In this document: in pieces, positions 1-9,346 of the stretch
Layout: every line of letters starts with the position of its first letter
How positions within the stretch are numbered: position 1 is the stretch's first letter
Assembly: GCF_013377295.1 (NCBI RefSeq)
Contig: NZ_CP016180.1
Location: 1,860,001 to 1,924,000, forward strand
Direction: 5' to 3'
DNA length: 64,000 bases
DNA from: Pasteurella skyensis
GTDB taxonomy: Bacteria > Pseudomonadota > Gammaproteobacteria > Enterobacterales > Pasteurellaceae
Position numbers and translations under genes: made by a program
Notes under the pieces: generated by a model
Seen by the model: the letters and a program-made list of their open reading frames with translations, nothing else
Databases searched by the model: none
Told to the model about the DNA's origin: nothing

Positions 1-361
1 TTCAAAAGTATTTCCCTCTTTTAAGATAATATCCTCTATAGAAGCAGGAAACATAACATTTAATCCATTAATTGTTCTTGCTTTTACTTCTGAGGAACTA
101 AATATAGTCAAAATCACTTCATCTTCATTAAGCTGATAAACCTTATCTGAAACTAGGAATAAACTATAACCTTTTAACTGTGGTGTAATATGTTTCTTCT
201 CTTGTTCATTAAGAGTACGAACAGGGTTACTAAGACTTTTTAATTTGTTTTTATATTTTATATTTTATATTTTATATTTTATATTTTATAAAATAACTTA
301 ATAACATCGCAATTAAAATACCACAAACTATTATTGCAATCATATCTTGAATTCCAAACAT
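1..361 (-). pseudogene. Membrane-anchored hypothetical protein split by a 7-bp repeat (partial)
   Basis: Reading leftward from ATG at 361, preceded by an AAGGAG ribosome site, the frame encodes a start followed by one hydrophobic segment (about residues 6-24) and then hits TAA at 272-274 inside a tandem repeat of AATATAA. Beyond the repeat another frame stays open from position 264 to the window edge and encodes a hydrophilic domain of over 80 residues. Collapsing the repeat from five copies to one rejoins the two frames without a stop, giving a short basic linker between anchor and domain. So this looks like one anchored protein broken by repeat expansion. Function is not recognised. It could also be two unrelated short frames. 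Confidence 0.5.
251..290. repeat. Heptanucleotide tandem repeat TTATATT x5.7
   Basis: Five exact copies of TTATATT (251-285) plus five further bases. The unit is not a multiple of three, so each gain or loss shifts the frame of the leftward gene that contains it. Confidence 0.95.
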
Positions 362-381
362 ATTTACTCCTTCGCTCATTT

Positions 382-438
382 TAAGCGGTAACATTGTAAT
401 CAAAATTTGCAAATTTATTCCACTAAGTGACCGCTTAA
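382..438. repeat. Convergent pair of USS sharing one AT core
   Basis: AAGCGGTAAC at the left and GACCGCTT at the right face each other and share the palindrome AAATTTGCAAATTT. Each half matches the extended Actinobacillus-type uptake sequence. The pair can also fold as a long stem and may end transcription between the flanking genes. Confidence 0.75.
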
Positions 439-529
439 ACTAACCTCATCTTTAAATATAACTATATCAGAATTAAAAAATTACCACAAAAATGTATTTC
501 AAATTAATTTACCATTTTTAAAATCTAAA

Positions 530-564
530 ATTTTGCAAAAAATTTAGTATATCTGACCGCTTGT
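530..564 (-). repeat. DNA uptake signal sequence, Actinobacillus type
   Basis: Minus strand reads ACAAGCGGTC followed about 12 bases later by an A/T tract with TTTTGCAAAA, the extended USS consensus. It lies just upstream of the MATE gene. Confidence 0.8.
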
Positions 565-601
565 CGAGTATAATCTAGTAATCAAATACATTAGGACAAA
601 T

Positions 602-1993
602 ATGAATTTTAATCGCCAACATTATTTAGAAAATATCCAAAAACTATTTAAACTATCCACCCCTATTTTTATCGCCCAGCTTTCAATGTCTGGAATGGGA
701 TTGTCTGATATTATTATGGCAGGATTAGTGAGTGATAATGATGTTTCCGCACTGGCGGTGAGTAACTCCATCTACTTCCCTCTTTTTCTTTTTGTGATTG
801 GCGTAATTTATGCAATCACACCTATTGTTTCATATCTGAACGGCTCAGGACAACGTGAACTCATCGCACATCAAGTTCGTCAAGGTCATTGGATTGTGTT
901 TACATTAAGTATCCCTCTAATCATAATTTTTACCAATAGCCATTGGATTTTAGATTTTATGGAAGCACCTGCTGAATTTTCACTTAAATCCCAGCAATAT
1001 TTAACTATAATGGCGATGGGAATTATTCCTGCATTGTTGATGGTAAATTTACGTTGTTTAAATGATGGGTTATCCACCACCAAACCAGCAATGTTTATTA
1101 CGTTCATTGGACTACTACTAAATATTGTTCTAAATTATATTTTTATTTTTGGTAAATTTGGTTTACCTGAATTAGGTGCCGTAGGTTGTGGTGTCGCAAC
1201 GGCAATTATAAACTGGTCAATGTTTTTAATGCTACTATCTTATTGTAAAACGACAACAACTCAAAAAGATATTGAGCTTTTCAATCCTGTATTTGAACGC
1301 CCCAAAAAAGAAACTTTGTGTAAAATTACTCGGTTAGGCTTACCTATTGGTTTTGCAACATTTATCGAAGTAATGCTTTTCTCAATCTCAGCTCTTTTAC
1401 TTTCTCCACTAGGCTCTCAAGTTGTTGCAAGCCATCAGGTTGCTATGCAAACAAGTTCATTTCTATTTATGATTCCCCTTTCTTTGGGAATTGGCATAAG
1501 CATTATGATTGGTCAAGCATTAGGACAAAAAAACGTTAAAGAAGCAAAATATTTAAGTTATTATGCCATCGGTACAGTGCTATTTTTTGCGATTATTACA
1601 GCGATTGTTCTTATCTTGTTTAGACATTTTATTCCACATATTTTTACACAAAATGAAGTGTCCATTACGATAGCATCATCATTATTAATTTTTGTAGCGA
1701 TTTTTCAATTACCTGATGCAGTACAAGCAGTATGTAATGGTATTTTAAGAGGCTATAAATACACTAAACCTATTACTTTTATAACAATGTTTTGTTACTG
1801 GGGGATAGGCATACCCTTTGGGTATATTCTCTCTCGTACAGATTGGATTGTTGAACCAATGGCAGCAAAAGGCTTTTGGTTTATATTTTGTATTTCTCTT
1901 GTAGTGGTTGCTATATTGCTTTTTTATCAAGTATATAAAATTCACCAAATCCCTGAAAATGAATTGATTGAAAGACTAGAAAAAATTAAATAA
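602..1993 (+). CDS. MATE family multidrug efflux transporter
   Basis: A 463-residue integral membrane protein with about twelve hydrophobic segments, the usual length for MATE (NorM/HmrM-like) cation-coupled drug exporters of the inner membrane. The N-terminal run around residues 18-40 (TPIFIAQLSMSGMGLSDIIMAG) has the family's LS-P-x-x-x-x-Q and G-x-x-D-x-x-M-A-G pattern. The start at 602 has a weak AGGA site seven bases upstream. It is a single-gene unit ending at a bidirectional terminator that it shares with rnr. Family is confident; substrate cannot be told from the sequence. Confidence 0.9.
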   Translation: MNFNRQHYLENIQKLFKLSTPIFIAQLSMSGMGLSDIIMAGLVSDNDVSALAVSNSIYFPLFLFVIGVIYAITPIVSYLNGSGQRELIAHQVRQGHWIVFTLSIPLIIIFTNSHWILDFMEAPAEFSLKSQQYLTIMAMGIIPALLMVNLRCLNDGLSTTKPAMFITFIGLLLNIVLNYIFIFGKFGLPELGAVGCGVATAIINWSMFLMLLSYCKTTTTQKDIELFNPVFERPKKETLCKITRLGLPIGFATFIEVMLFSISALLLSPLGSQVVASHQVAMQTSSFLFMIPLSLGIGISIMIGQALGQKNVKEAKYLSYYAIGTVLFFAIITAIVLILFRHFIPHIFTQNEVSITIASSLLIFVAIFQLPDAVQAVCNGILRGYKYTKPITFITMFCYWGIGIPFGYILSRTDWIVEPMAAKGFWFIFCISLVVVAILLFYQVYKIHQIPENELIERLEKIK

Positions 1994-2077
1994 TGACATA
2001 ATTTCAAGTACCGTATTAATAAAAAACATTATTAAGTGGCTACATTTGGTAAATTTTTATCAGAACCCTACCGCTAT

Positions 2078-2109
2078 AAAAAAGAGCAAACTTAAGTTGC
2101 TCTTTTTTT
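2078..2109. terminator. Bidirectional intrinsic terminator
   Basis: AAAGAGCAA / TTGCTCTTT stem with A and T tracts on either side, between the convergent MATE and rnr genes. Confidence 0.9.
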
Positions 2110-2124
2110 GACTACAGCTTATTT

Positions 2125-4455
2125 TTAAGCGGTCTTTTTCTTACGACTTTTTGCAATTTTCTTTGTTTTTTTCTTCTTCGTTTTTACCGTTGAAGTTTCT
2201 TTGAAAACAGCTTTTTTAGTTTTACTTTTTGGTTTCTTCTTGGTCGGCTTTTTAGCTTTGCCATCCCCCAATGAACGACCTTTTGAATCAAGTAGGACAA
2301 AATCAATTTTTTTATCATCCAAATTTACACCAGCGACCTTGATTTTCACTTGATCCCCTAAACGATAAATAATTCCGCTTCCGCCAACTAGACGCTGACG
2401 ATCAGCATCATAACGGTAATAATCATTATCTAAGGTGGAAATATGTACTAAACCATCGATCATCAATTCGGTAATTTTTACGAATAACCCAAAACCAGTT
2501 ACGCTAGTAATCACGCCTTCAAACTCTTCACCGATGTGATCCTGCATATATTCGCATTTCAGCCAATCCGCCACTTCACGGGTTGCATCATCAGCACGAC
2601 GTTCCGTTGCTGAACATTTTTCGCCGAATTGATCGATATCATCAATTTTATAATGATAACCGCCACCGTCAGTATAATAACGTTTATTACCTTTCTCTTT
2701 TTCCACCAAATATTTAATCGCACGGTGTAATAATAAGTCAGGGTAACGACGAATTGGCGAAGTAAAGTGAGCGTATTCCGTTAAGGCTAATCCAAAATGC
2801 CCCACGTTATCCGCAGAATAAACCGCTTGTTTTAAAGAACGTAACAGCATTGTTTGAATTAACTCAGCATCAGGACGTTTACGCACTTTTTCCAATAATT
2901 TGGCATAATGTTTTGGTGTTGGCTTTAAACCCCCATCTAATAATAACCCGTGTTCTTTTAAGAAAGTTCTAAAACTTGTCAGTTTTTCTTCACTTGGCAA
3001 CGCGTGAACACGGTATAACGACGGTTCATTGGCTTTTTCGATAAATTTTGCCGACGCAACATTGGCTAAAATCATACACTCTTCGATAATTTTATGGGCG
3101 TCATTGCGAATTAACGGTTCAATACGTTCAATACGCCCTTCTGGGTTAAAAATAAATTGACTTTCTATGGTATCAAACTCTATTGCACCACGATTTTGAC
3201 GTGCTTTTGTTAGCACTTTGAACATATTATTTAATTCTTCTAAATGTGGCACTAGCGGTGCGTAGCGTTCACGTAAGTCTTCGTCGCCTTGTAGCATTTT
3301 CCATACTTTGGTATAGGTTAAACGTGCGTGAGAATTCATTACGGCTTCATAAAACTCATAACCCGTTAATTTCCCTTTTTCTGATACCGTCATTTCCGCC
3401 ACTAAACAGAGACGATCTACCTGTGGATTTAATGAACAAAGTCCATTTGAAAGCACTTCTGGCAACATTGGCACAACACGATTTGGGAAGTAAACCGAGT
3501 TACCACGCTGAATTGCCTCTAAATCAAGAGCAGTTTTAGGACGAACATAATAACTTACGTCGGCAATCGCCACCCACAAACGCCAGCCGCTGCCTTCTTT
3601 TTGACAGAATACCGCATCATCAAAATCTCTGGCACTTTCGCCATCAATAGTAACCAGTGGTAATTCTCGCAAATCAACACGCCCTAATTTTGCTTCTTCT
3701 GGCACGTCTTCTTTGAGTTTTTCGACCTGTTTTTCAACTTCTTTTGACCATTCATAAGGAATATCGTGATTTCGCAAGGCGATCTCAATTTCCATTCCCG
3801 GTGCTAGGTTTTCGCCTAAAATTTCAGTAATCACACCGATTGGGCGTTTAAAACTGGCAGTGCGTTCTTTTAATTCCACCACCACAATCTGCCCCATTCT
3901 CGCCCCTAAGCGGTGTTCATCTGGGATTAAAATATCTTGGGTAATACGGCTATCATCAGGTACGACAAAGCCCACACCTGATTCTAGGAAAAAGCGTCCT
4001 ACAAGCTGTTTCTTACGTGCTTCAATCACTCGCACAATACGAATTTCTTTACGCCCACGACGATCTCTGCCATTCGGTTGAGCTAATACATAATCACCGT
4101 GCAGCACTCGGCTCATTTGTCCATTTGGAATAAACCAGTCATCGTCTTCGCCTTCTACGTTTAAAAAACCGTAGCCATCTCGATGTCCAACTACCGTACC
4201 TTTGAGTAAATCCATTTTTTCAGGTAACGCATAACGCTTACGTTTGGTAAAAATCAGTTGCCCTGAATTTTCCATTGCTCGTAAGCGACGACGCACACCT
4301 TCCGTTCGTTCTTCATCATCGATATTAAAAGCATTAAGCAATTCTTCACGGCTCATTGGAGCATCGTATTGACGAATGGTGTCTAAAATAAATTCTCGGC
4401 TGGGTACGGGATTATCGTATTTTTCAGATTCTTGTTGATAATTTGGGTCTTGCAT
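2125..4455 (-). CDS. rnr: Ribonuclease R
   Basis: A 776-residue 3'-5' exoribonuclease that degrades structured RNA and works with tmRNA in clearing stalled messages. Order of parts: N-terminal helix-turn-helix (about 20-75), cold-shock/OB domains (about 85-230), RNB catalytic domain with the metal-binding RDFDDAVF motif at 276-283, S1 domain (about 640-725; [15 protein letters not shown]), and a very lysine-rich tail typical of RNase R rather than RNase II. Start ATG at 4455 is the first in frame. It is the only gene of its unit, terminating against the MATE gene. Confidence 0.97.
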   Translation of the reverse strand: MQDPNYQQESEKYDNPVPSREFILDTIRQYDAPMSREELLNAFNIDDEERTEGVRRRLRAMENSGQLIFTKRKRYALPEKMDLLKGTVVGHRDGYGFLNVEGEDDDWFIPNGQMSRVLHGDYVLAQPNGRDRRGRKEIRIVRVIEARKKQLVGRFFLESGVGFVVPDDSRITQDILIPDEHRLGARMGQIVVVELKERTASFKRPIGVITEILGENLAPGMEIEIALRNHDIPYEWSKEVEKQVEKLKEDVPEEAKLGRVDLRELPLVTIDGESARDFDDAVFCQKEGSGWRLWVAIADVSYYVRPKTALDLEAIQRGNSVYFPNRVVPMLPEVLSNGLCSLNPQVDRLCLVAEMTVSEKGKLTGYEFYEAVMNSHARLTYTKVWKMLQGDEDLRERYAPLVPHLEELNNMFKVLTKARQNRGAIEFDTIESQFIFNPEGRIERIEPLIRNDAHKIIEECMILANVASAKFIEKANEPSLYRVHALPSEEKLTSFRTFLKEHGLLLDGGLKPTPKHYAKLLEKVRKRPDAELIQTMLLRSLKQAVYSADNVGHFGLALTEYAHFTSPIRRYPDLLLHRAIKYLVEKEKGNKRYYTDGGGYHYKIDDIDQFGEKCSATERRADDATREVADWLKCEYMQDHIGEEFEGVITSVTGFGLFVKITELMIDGLVHISTLDNDYYRYDADRQRLVGGSGIIYRLGDQVKIKVAGVNLDDKKIDFVLLDSKGRSLGDGKAKKPTKKKPKSKTKKAVFKETSTVKTKKKKTKKIAKSRKKKTA

Positions 4456-4807
4456 AGGTGTTCCTTTTAGTAATAGTAAACATATTTTGTTTACAAATAA
4501 CTTAAAATAAATAATAAAAATTTACTATACATAGGAATTTTAAGTTACTCATAGCAACATATGAATAATTGAAATATTATTGATTATTGTAGATATAAAA
4601 TGATACAGCGATGATCAAAAATATGATTGATCTGCCTATTTAAAATTGGAAGTGTTATCTTGCTGTTTACCACTATCTGCATAAACTTCTGGTTACTATA
4701 TACCAAATTGTAATAATAATAAAAGATTATTTACAAATTTTCACAATAATGTTACCGCTTAAAATTTATTTACTTTGTGCTATTTCTACTCAAACAGTTT
4801 ATTTTTT

Positions 4808-4868
4808 TGTGAACAACCTCACAATTCCAACTTTTTCATTACATTTTTTTTACAAAAGAATCTACAAT
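4808..4868 (+). promoter_or_regulatory. CRP site and promoter of the lactate operon
   Basis: TGTGA-N6-TCACA at 4808-4823 matches the CRP consensus in all ten conserved positions. A TTACAT -35 (4839-4844) and TACAAT -10 (4863-4868) follow. This places the CRP centre near -60, a class I arrangement. The rest of the 455-bp gap back to rnr shows a single GTTACCGCTTAAAA half USS and otherwise nothing I can interpret. Confidence 0.7.
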
Positions 4869-4910
4869 AACCACCGTTTATTTAGTCCTTAATTTTTAAT
4901 GGAGTAGCTT

Positions 4911-6506
4911 ATGGCTCTTTTCTTTAGTATTTTTCCGATCGTATTGTTAATTTATCTTATGGTAAAACGCAATGCTCTACCTTCATATGTGGCACTTCCT
5001 TGGATTGCTGCTGTTGTGTTGATAATTCAACTTATTTTCTTTGAAACAGATATTACAACAATTAGTGCAAATATTGTTTCAGCACTTATTTCTGTTCAAA
5101 CACCAATTACCGTTATTTTTGGAGCAATCTTATTTAACCGTTTCTCTGAAAAATCAGGTGTAACCAATACATTACGTAAATGGCTAGGTAATATTAGCCC
5201 AAATCCAGTTGCTCAACTTATGATTATCGGTTGGGCATTTGCCTTTATGATTGAAGGAGCAAGTGGATTTGGTACACCTGCAGCGATTGCAGCACCTATC
5301 TTAGTAGGTTTAGGTTTCCCTCCATTACGTGTAGCAATGCTTGCATTAGTGATGAACTCTGTACCTGTATCATTTGGTGCAGTAGGTACACCAACTTGGT
5401 TTGGTTTTGGCCCAATGAATTTAAGTGATACTCAAATCTTAGAAATTGGTTCAATGACGTCTATTGTTCACGCAATCGCAGCGATGGTTATCCCAATTAT
5501 GGCATTGCGTATGATTGTTAGCTGGCAAGAAATCCGTAAAAATATTGCATTTGTCTATATCAGTATTTTTGCTTGTGTCGTCCCTTACTTCTTAATTGCT
5601 CAAGTAAACTATGAGTTCCCATCATTAGTCGGTGGTGCAATTGGTTTATTAGTTTCTGTATTCGTGGCACACAAAGGGTTCGGACTTGAAAAAGTAGAAG
5701 ATAATTTAGATGATAAAGCGGTAACCAGAGCAGAAGTAATGAAAGCGTTACTACCAACTGGAATGTTGATTTTCATCTTAATTATTACTCGTATCAAACA
5801 GTTACCATTCAAAGGAATGCTAACAAGCTCTACGGAATGGTTTAGTGTACAATTAGGCTCATTAGGTCACTTTGAAGTTAGCCAAAGTTTAATTCTTAGC
5901 TTAAAAAATATCTTTGGATCTTCAATTAGTGCAGGTTACAAAGCACTTTATGTTCCATCATTTATTCCATTTATTATTACTGTATTACTAGTTGCACCAC
6001 TGTTTGCAATGTCTTTCAGCAAAACTAAAACAGTGTTTGTTGATAGCTTCAAACAAACTCGCAACCCATTCTTAGCCCTAGTGGGTGCATTAATTATGGT
6101 TAAATTAATGCTTGTTGGTGGCGATGGTTCAATGGTAAAAATTATCGGTAAAAGCTTTGCTGCGGCAACGGGTGAATACTGGACATTATTCGCATCATAT
6201 TTAGGTGCTGTGGGTGCATTCTTCTCAGGCTCTAATACCGTATCTAACTTAACTTTCGGTAGCGTACAATTATCAACTGCTGAAATTACTGGATTATCTG
6301 CAACCTTAGTGCTTGCATTACAATCAGTTGGTGGTGCAATGGGTAATATGGTTTGTATTAACAACATCATCGCTGTAAGTTCAGTATTGAATATTGATAA
6401 ACAAGAAGGTGTGATTATCAAGAAAACCATCGTTCCAATGGTTGTTTATGGTATTATCGCCGCATTATGTGCTTCGTTTGTTATTCCGCTGTTCTTTAAC
6501 GTATAA
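4911..6506 (+). CDS. lldP: L-lactate permease (LctP family)
   Basis: A 531-residue inner-membrane transporter with about 12-14 hydrophobic segments. The GASGFGTPAAIAAPILVGLGF stretch near residues 117-137 and the GSNTVSNLTFG stretch near 440 are hallmarks of the LctP lactate:proton symporter family. Length is normal. It is followed 122 bp later by an FMN-dependent lactate dehydrogenase, with a stable hairpin between them, so the two form a lactate uptake and oxidation operon under the CRP-type promoter upstream. Confidence 0.93.
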   Translation: MALFFSIFPIVLLIYLMVKRNALPSYVALPWIAAVVLIIQLIFFETDITTISANIVSALISVQTPITVIFGAILFNRFSEKSGVTNTLRKWLGNISPNPVAQLMIIGWAFAFMIEGASGFGTPAAIAAPILVGLGFPPLRVAMLALVMNSVPVSFGAVGTPTWFGFGPMNLSDTQILEIGSMTSIVHAIAAMVIPIMALRMIVSWQEIRKNIAFVYISIFACVVPYFLIAQVNYEFPSLVGGAIGLLVSVFVAHKGFGLEKVEDNLDDKAVTRAEVMKALLPTGMLIFILIITRIKQLPFKGMLTSSTEWFSVQLGSLGHFEVSQSLILSLKNIFGSSISAGYKALYVPSFIPFIITVLLVAPLFAMSFSKTKTVFVDSFKQTRNPFLALVGALIMVKLMLVGGDGSMVKIIGKSFAAATGEYWTLFASYLGAVGAFFSGSNTVSNLTFGSVQLSTAEITGLSATLVLALQSVGGAMGNMVCINNIIAVSSVLNIDKQEGVIIKKTIVPMVVYGIIAALCASFVIPLFFNV

Positions 6507-6525
6507 ATAGCTCTTTAACATATAA

Positions 6526-6561
6526 ACAAGCGGTTAGATTTACATAAAAATTTACAAATTT
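6526..6561 (+). repeat. DNA uptake signal sequence
   Basis: ACAAGCGGT followed by TTAGATTT and AAAAATTTACAAA, the extended Actinobacillus-type USS, between the two lactate genes. Confidence 0.8.
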
Positions 6562-6578
6562 TATTTACTAAAACAAAA

Positions 6579-6604
6579 GGTTTGCTTACAAATTGTAAGC
6601 AACC
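6579..6604 (+). other. Intercistronic hairpin
   Basis: GGTTTGCTTACAA pairs with TTGTAAGCAACC. The following TTCATTT is too poor in T for a strong terminator, so this may attenuate or protect the message between the permease and dehydrogenase genes. Confidence 0.55.
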
Positions 6605-6628
6605 TTCATTTATAAGAGAGAAAATATT

Positions 6629-7795
6629 ATGAGCTTTCAAATGAATCCAGATTATCCAAGTATCGAACACCTTCGTGTTAAATCAAAAAAACGTATGCCA
6701 AAATTTGCCTACGAATATTTAACAGAAGGTTGTAACGAAGATCTAAATGTATATAAAAATACCAAAGAAATTCGTGATATCGAGTTAATGCCAACTTACT
6801 TAACTGATTTAAAAGAAGTATCTTTGAAAAAAGAGCTTTTTGGTCAAACTTATGATGTGCCATTTGGTATTACTGCTGTTGGTTTACAATCTTTAATGTG
6901 GCCAAACACAGCACAAATTCTTGCGAAAACTTCTGTTGATTTTAATATTCCATTTATGCTTTCAACAGTAACCACAATGTCTATTGAAGAATGTGCTGAA
7001 ATTACAAATGGTAACTTCTGGTTCCAACTTTATTATCCAAAAAACAAAGAATATCGTGAAGATATTTTAAAACGTGCTTGGGATAACGGCTGTCGTGTAC
7101 TTTGCTTATTATCAGATGTACCAACATTCGGCTATCGTCCAAAAGACATTTACAATGGTTTCGGTATGCCACCAAAAATGATGCTACGTAATATCATTAA
7201 TGCGGCATTACACCCAACTTGGGCGTTAGAATCATTAAGAGTAAATGGCATTGAAAATCGTGGAATGCCAAGTTTCAAAACTCTCGAAAAATATATGCCA
7301 AGTGGTATGGATTTAGGCCAATTAGGTATTTTTATGGACGATTTCTTTGATGGTAAATTAACGGTTGAACGTATTAAAGATATCCAAAAAATCTGGCCAG
7401 GTAAAATCGTGATTAAAGGTGTTGCAAGTATTGAAGATGTACAAACCTGTGTAGATTTAGGCTTAGACGGTGTAATCGTGTCTAATCACGGTGGTCGCCA
7501 ACTAGATGCAGGTCCAAGTTCAATCTCAACCTTAGGTCCTATCGTTGAGAAATTCAAAGGTAAAATTACCATTATGATGGACGGCGGTATGCGTAATGGC
7601 CCAGATATGGCTCGTGTTCTTGCAAGTGGTGCAGATTTCTGTTTCTTAGGTCGTCCATTTATGTATGGAACAGGTGCATTAGGTACAAAAGGTGGTGATC
7701 AAGCGGCTTGGATCTTAAAACGTGAATTCCAACAAGTAATGGAACAGCTAAACTGTGAAAAAGTAGAAGATTTACCAAATTTCTTATTGAAATAA
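6629..7795 (+). CDS. lldD: FMN-dependent L-lactate dehydrogenase / alpha-hydroxy-acid oxidase family
   Basis: A 388-residue TIM-barrel flavoenzyme oxidising L-lactate to pyruvate at the inner membrane. Visible family residues: WFQLYYP (131-137), Lys263 in VIKG, the catalytic base His287 with Arg290 in SNHGGRQLD, the phosphate-binding DGG (318-320) and GRP (341-343). The N-terminus differs from the E. coli LldD type, so another 2-hydroxy acid is possible. The adjacent lactate permease favours lactate. Good RBS (AGAGAG) before ATG. Confidence 0.82.
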   Translation: MSFQMNPDYPSIEHLRVKSKKRMPKFAYEYLTEGCNEDLNVYKNTKEIRDIELMPTYLTDLKEVSLKKELFGQTYDVPFGITAVGLQSLMWPNTAQILAKTSVDFNIPFMLSTVTTMSIEECAEITNGNFWFQLYYPKNKEYREDILKRAWDNGCRVLCLLSDVPTFGYRPKDIYNGFGMPPKMMLRNIINAALHPTWALESLRVNGIENRGMPSFKTLEKYMPSGMDLGQLGIFMDDFFDGKLTVERIKDIQKIWPGKIVIKGVASIEDVQTCVDLGLDGVIVSNHGGRQLDAGPSSISTLGPIVEKFKGKITIMMDGGMRNGPDMARVLASGADFCFLGRPFMYGTGALGTKGGDQAAWILKREFQQVMEQLNCEKVEDLPNFLLK

Positions 7796-7810
7796 TCACT
7801 TACCTACATA

Positions 7811-7850
7811 AAATAATGGTCAAGATAATCTATTTTGGCCATTATTTTTT
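7811..7850 (+). terminator. Intrinsic terminator after the lactate operon
   Basis: AAATAATGGTCAA / TTGGCCATTATTTTTT stem-loop with T tract, 16 bp after the dehydrogenase stop. Confidence 0.9.
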
Positions 7851-7945
7851 ATCCTCAATACTAACTTAAATTGAAGCGGTCACATTCCACACTTTTTTTG
7901 CAAAATATACTAATAACAAATCACTTAGATACTATTACTAAATAA

Positions 7946-8122
7946 CATTGATCCCTCGTTTTTTCCCTTTTCTAAGTGAGGGATCACTTGAGGGATCATT
8001 AAAGGCAGATTGTAATGAAATTTAATGAAACGCTATAAAACTCTATGAAATGCACAAAGCCTTGTTATAACTGGCTTTGTGATACTTTATGAAACGTTGG
8101 CGAACGTTAAAAAATGATATTC
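7946..8122. other. Relict integration arm left of attL
   Basis: Contains GGATCAC-N5-GGATCATT (7980-8000), closely like GGATCAC-N4-GGATCATT just after the integrase stop at the right prophage end, followed by four short repeats (A/T)ATGAAA at 8014, 8024, 8044 and 8088 and a perfect 9-bp hairpin CACAAAGCC/GGCTTTGTG (8053-8081), then the att core. This mirrors the right-end layout (integrase end, repeats, core) without an integrase. Confidence 0.45.
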
Positions 8123-8148
8123 TGGTGGAGCTGGGGGGAGTTGAACCC
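8123..8148. repeat. attL core (26 bp)
   Basis: TGGTGGAGCTGGGGGGAGTT plus GAACCC is identical to 57562-57587, the CCA end, acceptor and part of the T arm of tmRNA. Confidence 0.95.
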
Positions 8149-8209
8149 TAGTCTAACGTGTAACTAACACGTTGATTTATATTAGCTTTCAAACTTTCCA
8201 GCTTCACCA
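8123..8209 (-). other. Degenerate tRNA-like fold at attL
   Basis: On the minus strand the ssrA-derived 3' end CCAGCTCCACCA pairs at 11 of 12 positions with TGGTGAAGCTGG (8198-8209). Between them lie a hairpin with stem AACGTG/CACGTT and a 7-base loop TTAGTTA (8155-8173), like an anticodon arm, and the TTCAACT T loop. The T stem keeps only three pairs and no D arm is visible, so it is unlikely to be a working tRNA. Confidence 0.4.
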
Positions 8210-8259
8210 CGTGACAAATGCGGATTATTTGCTTCACAATCTTCAATGTAATTTAACAC

Positions 8260-8706
8260 TTAAACTAGCGCTGAAAGTTGATTAGGACTAAATCGCCAGC
8301 CCTCGTCACTTCCAAAAATTACATTGAAACACCATTCAGAACAAAAGTACTTTTCTCGTTCATCTTTAATTCCAAGACAAACTCCTATTGCTCCTAGTAA
8401 GTCATATTTTTTACCTTTCGTTTGTTGGAAGTAACTTATGACTTGTTGTTCTGTAACGTTTTCTAACTGTACTAAATCCCAATTTTCAGAATTGATATTA
8501 ATATTTTTACGTCGCACACCGTTGTCACGGGGACTAGACGAATAACATTCGTAAACAGTTTCATTTTCATAATGTGAACCGCCTGTAAACTCGGTTTTTT
8601 TAACAACAAGTTCGCAGTGCGAGTATTTGCCTTTCGTAAAAAGTCGAACAATGCGATCGATAAGGTTTCCTTTACCCTTGTAGAATGCGATATAGATTTT
8701 ATTCAT
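8260..8706 (-). CDS. Permuted NlpC/P60-type (YiiX-like) cysteine hydrolase
   Basis: About 148 residues from ATG 8706; an in-frame start further upstream would lie inside the preceding gene. His in YSHCELVV (near residue 36) and Cys in YFCSEWCF (near 120) come in the His-then-Cys order of circularly permuted papain-like amidases of the YiiX/YaeF group. Homologous phage genes are often misnamed enoyl-CoA hydratase. Last gene of the late operon; starts 8 nt inside the fibre-assembly gene. It may cleave peptidoglycan peptides or lipids; substrate unknown. Confidence 0.65.
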   Translation of the reverse strand: MNKIYIAFYKGKGNLIDRIVRLFTKGKYSHCELVVKKTEFTGGSHYENETVYECYSSSPRDNGVRRKNININSENWDLVQLENVTEQQVISYFQQTKGKKYDLLGAIGVCLGIKDEREKYFCSEWCFNVIFGSDEGWRFSPNQLSALV

Positions 8707-9337
8707 CGTCCACCTCTTCATAAATTTCGCACCACCCACTACTAAAGTCATACTCGAGCGGATTTTCTGATTGCAACATTAGCATTTTATGTCGCTCTCC
8801 ATTTTTGAAGTTTGCAATTTCCGTCAAGAGACGAGCATTAATTACATTAGATAGTAGTTCTTCCGTCATTATCACAAAAGAGCCGTCCATCGTTTTCCAC
8901 TGTAGATTTTCAGGAAGTGCGGGCAACTGTTTTAATGTCATTAATCGTAGATGTGAGATTTCATCAGAATGAAACCATTTATCACCGACTTTAACACCAG
9001 ATTGACTTAACTTGTCTCTGTGTTTTTTAATATTCTCCCACGCTTGTTTTTGCTCTTTCTTAAGTTTTTTTGCTTTTGCTTCTTGATTTAAAATCCACTT
9101 GTTATCAATTAACTCGTGATACTCCGATGGTCTTTTAGGAATTAAAATCGGATAACCGTTTTCATCTGATGAGATAAAACCATCACTATTAATTAAAGCT
9201 ACATAATCTGCTTCACTTATAATTTTCATTCCTTTAAAAAAAACCTCATCTCCATAATTTGAAGACATTGAAAGTGGGTAAAATAATCTCTTTACACTGT
9301 CAAAATAATACTGTTCTGTTTGTTTTTCTTTTGTCAT
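8699..9337 (-). CDS. Tail fibre assembly-type protein with DUF4376 domain
   Basis: 212 residues. The N-terminal part resembles fibre-assembly chaperones (YYFDSVKRLFYPLS, then FISSDENGYPILI). The C-terminal half, from the WENIKKHRDKL helix through KVGDKWFHSD and the LPENLQWKTMDGS segment, fits DUF4376, common in tail fibre loci. It directly follows the fibre gene by 9 nt, supporting a role in folding or attaching the fibre. Confidence 0.65.
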   Translation of the reverse strand: MTKEKQTEQYYFDSVKRLFYPLSMSSNYGDEVFFKGMKIISEADYVALINSDGFISSDENGYPILIPKRPSEYHELIDNKWILNQEAKAKKLKKEQKQAWENIKKHRDKLSQSGVKVGDKWFHSDEISHLRLMTLKQLPALPENLQWKTMDGSFVIMTEELLSNVINARLLTEIANFKNGERHKMLMLQSENPLEYDFSSGWCEIYEEVDDE

Positions 9338-9346
9338 AATGCTTCC

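Noticed and set aside
5948-6430. Long open frame antisense to the lactate permease
   Set aside because: Hydrophilic low-complexity translation with no start signals; a shadow of the biased codon use of the permease.
8123-8209. A functional tRNA gene (apparent anticodon AGU) on the minus strand at attL
   Set aside because: T stem has only three pairs, no D arm, and the D region is too long; better read as the att site with a partial fold.
8707-8751. Longer start for the YiiX-like hydrolase
   Set aside because: Would add residues encoded within the previous gene; ATG 8706 begins directly before the conserved first strand.
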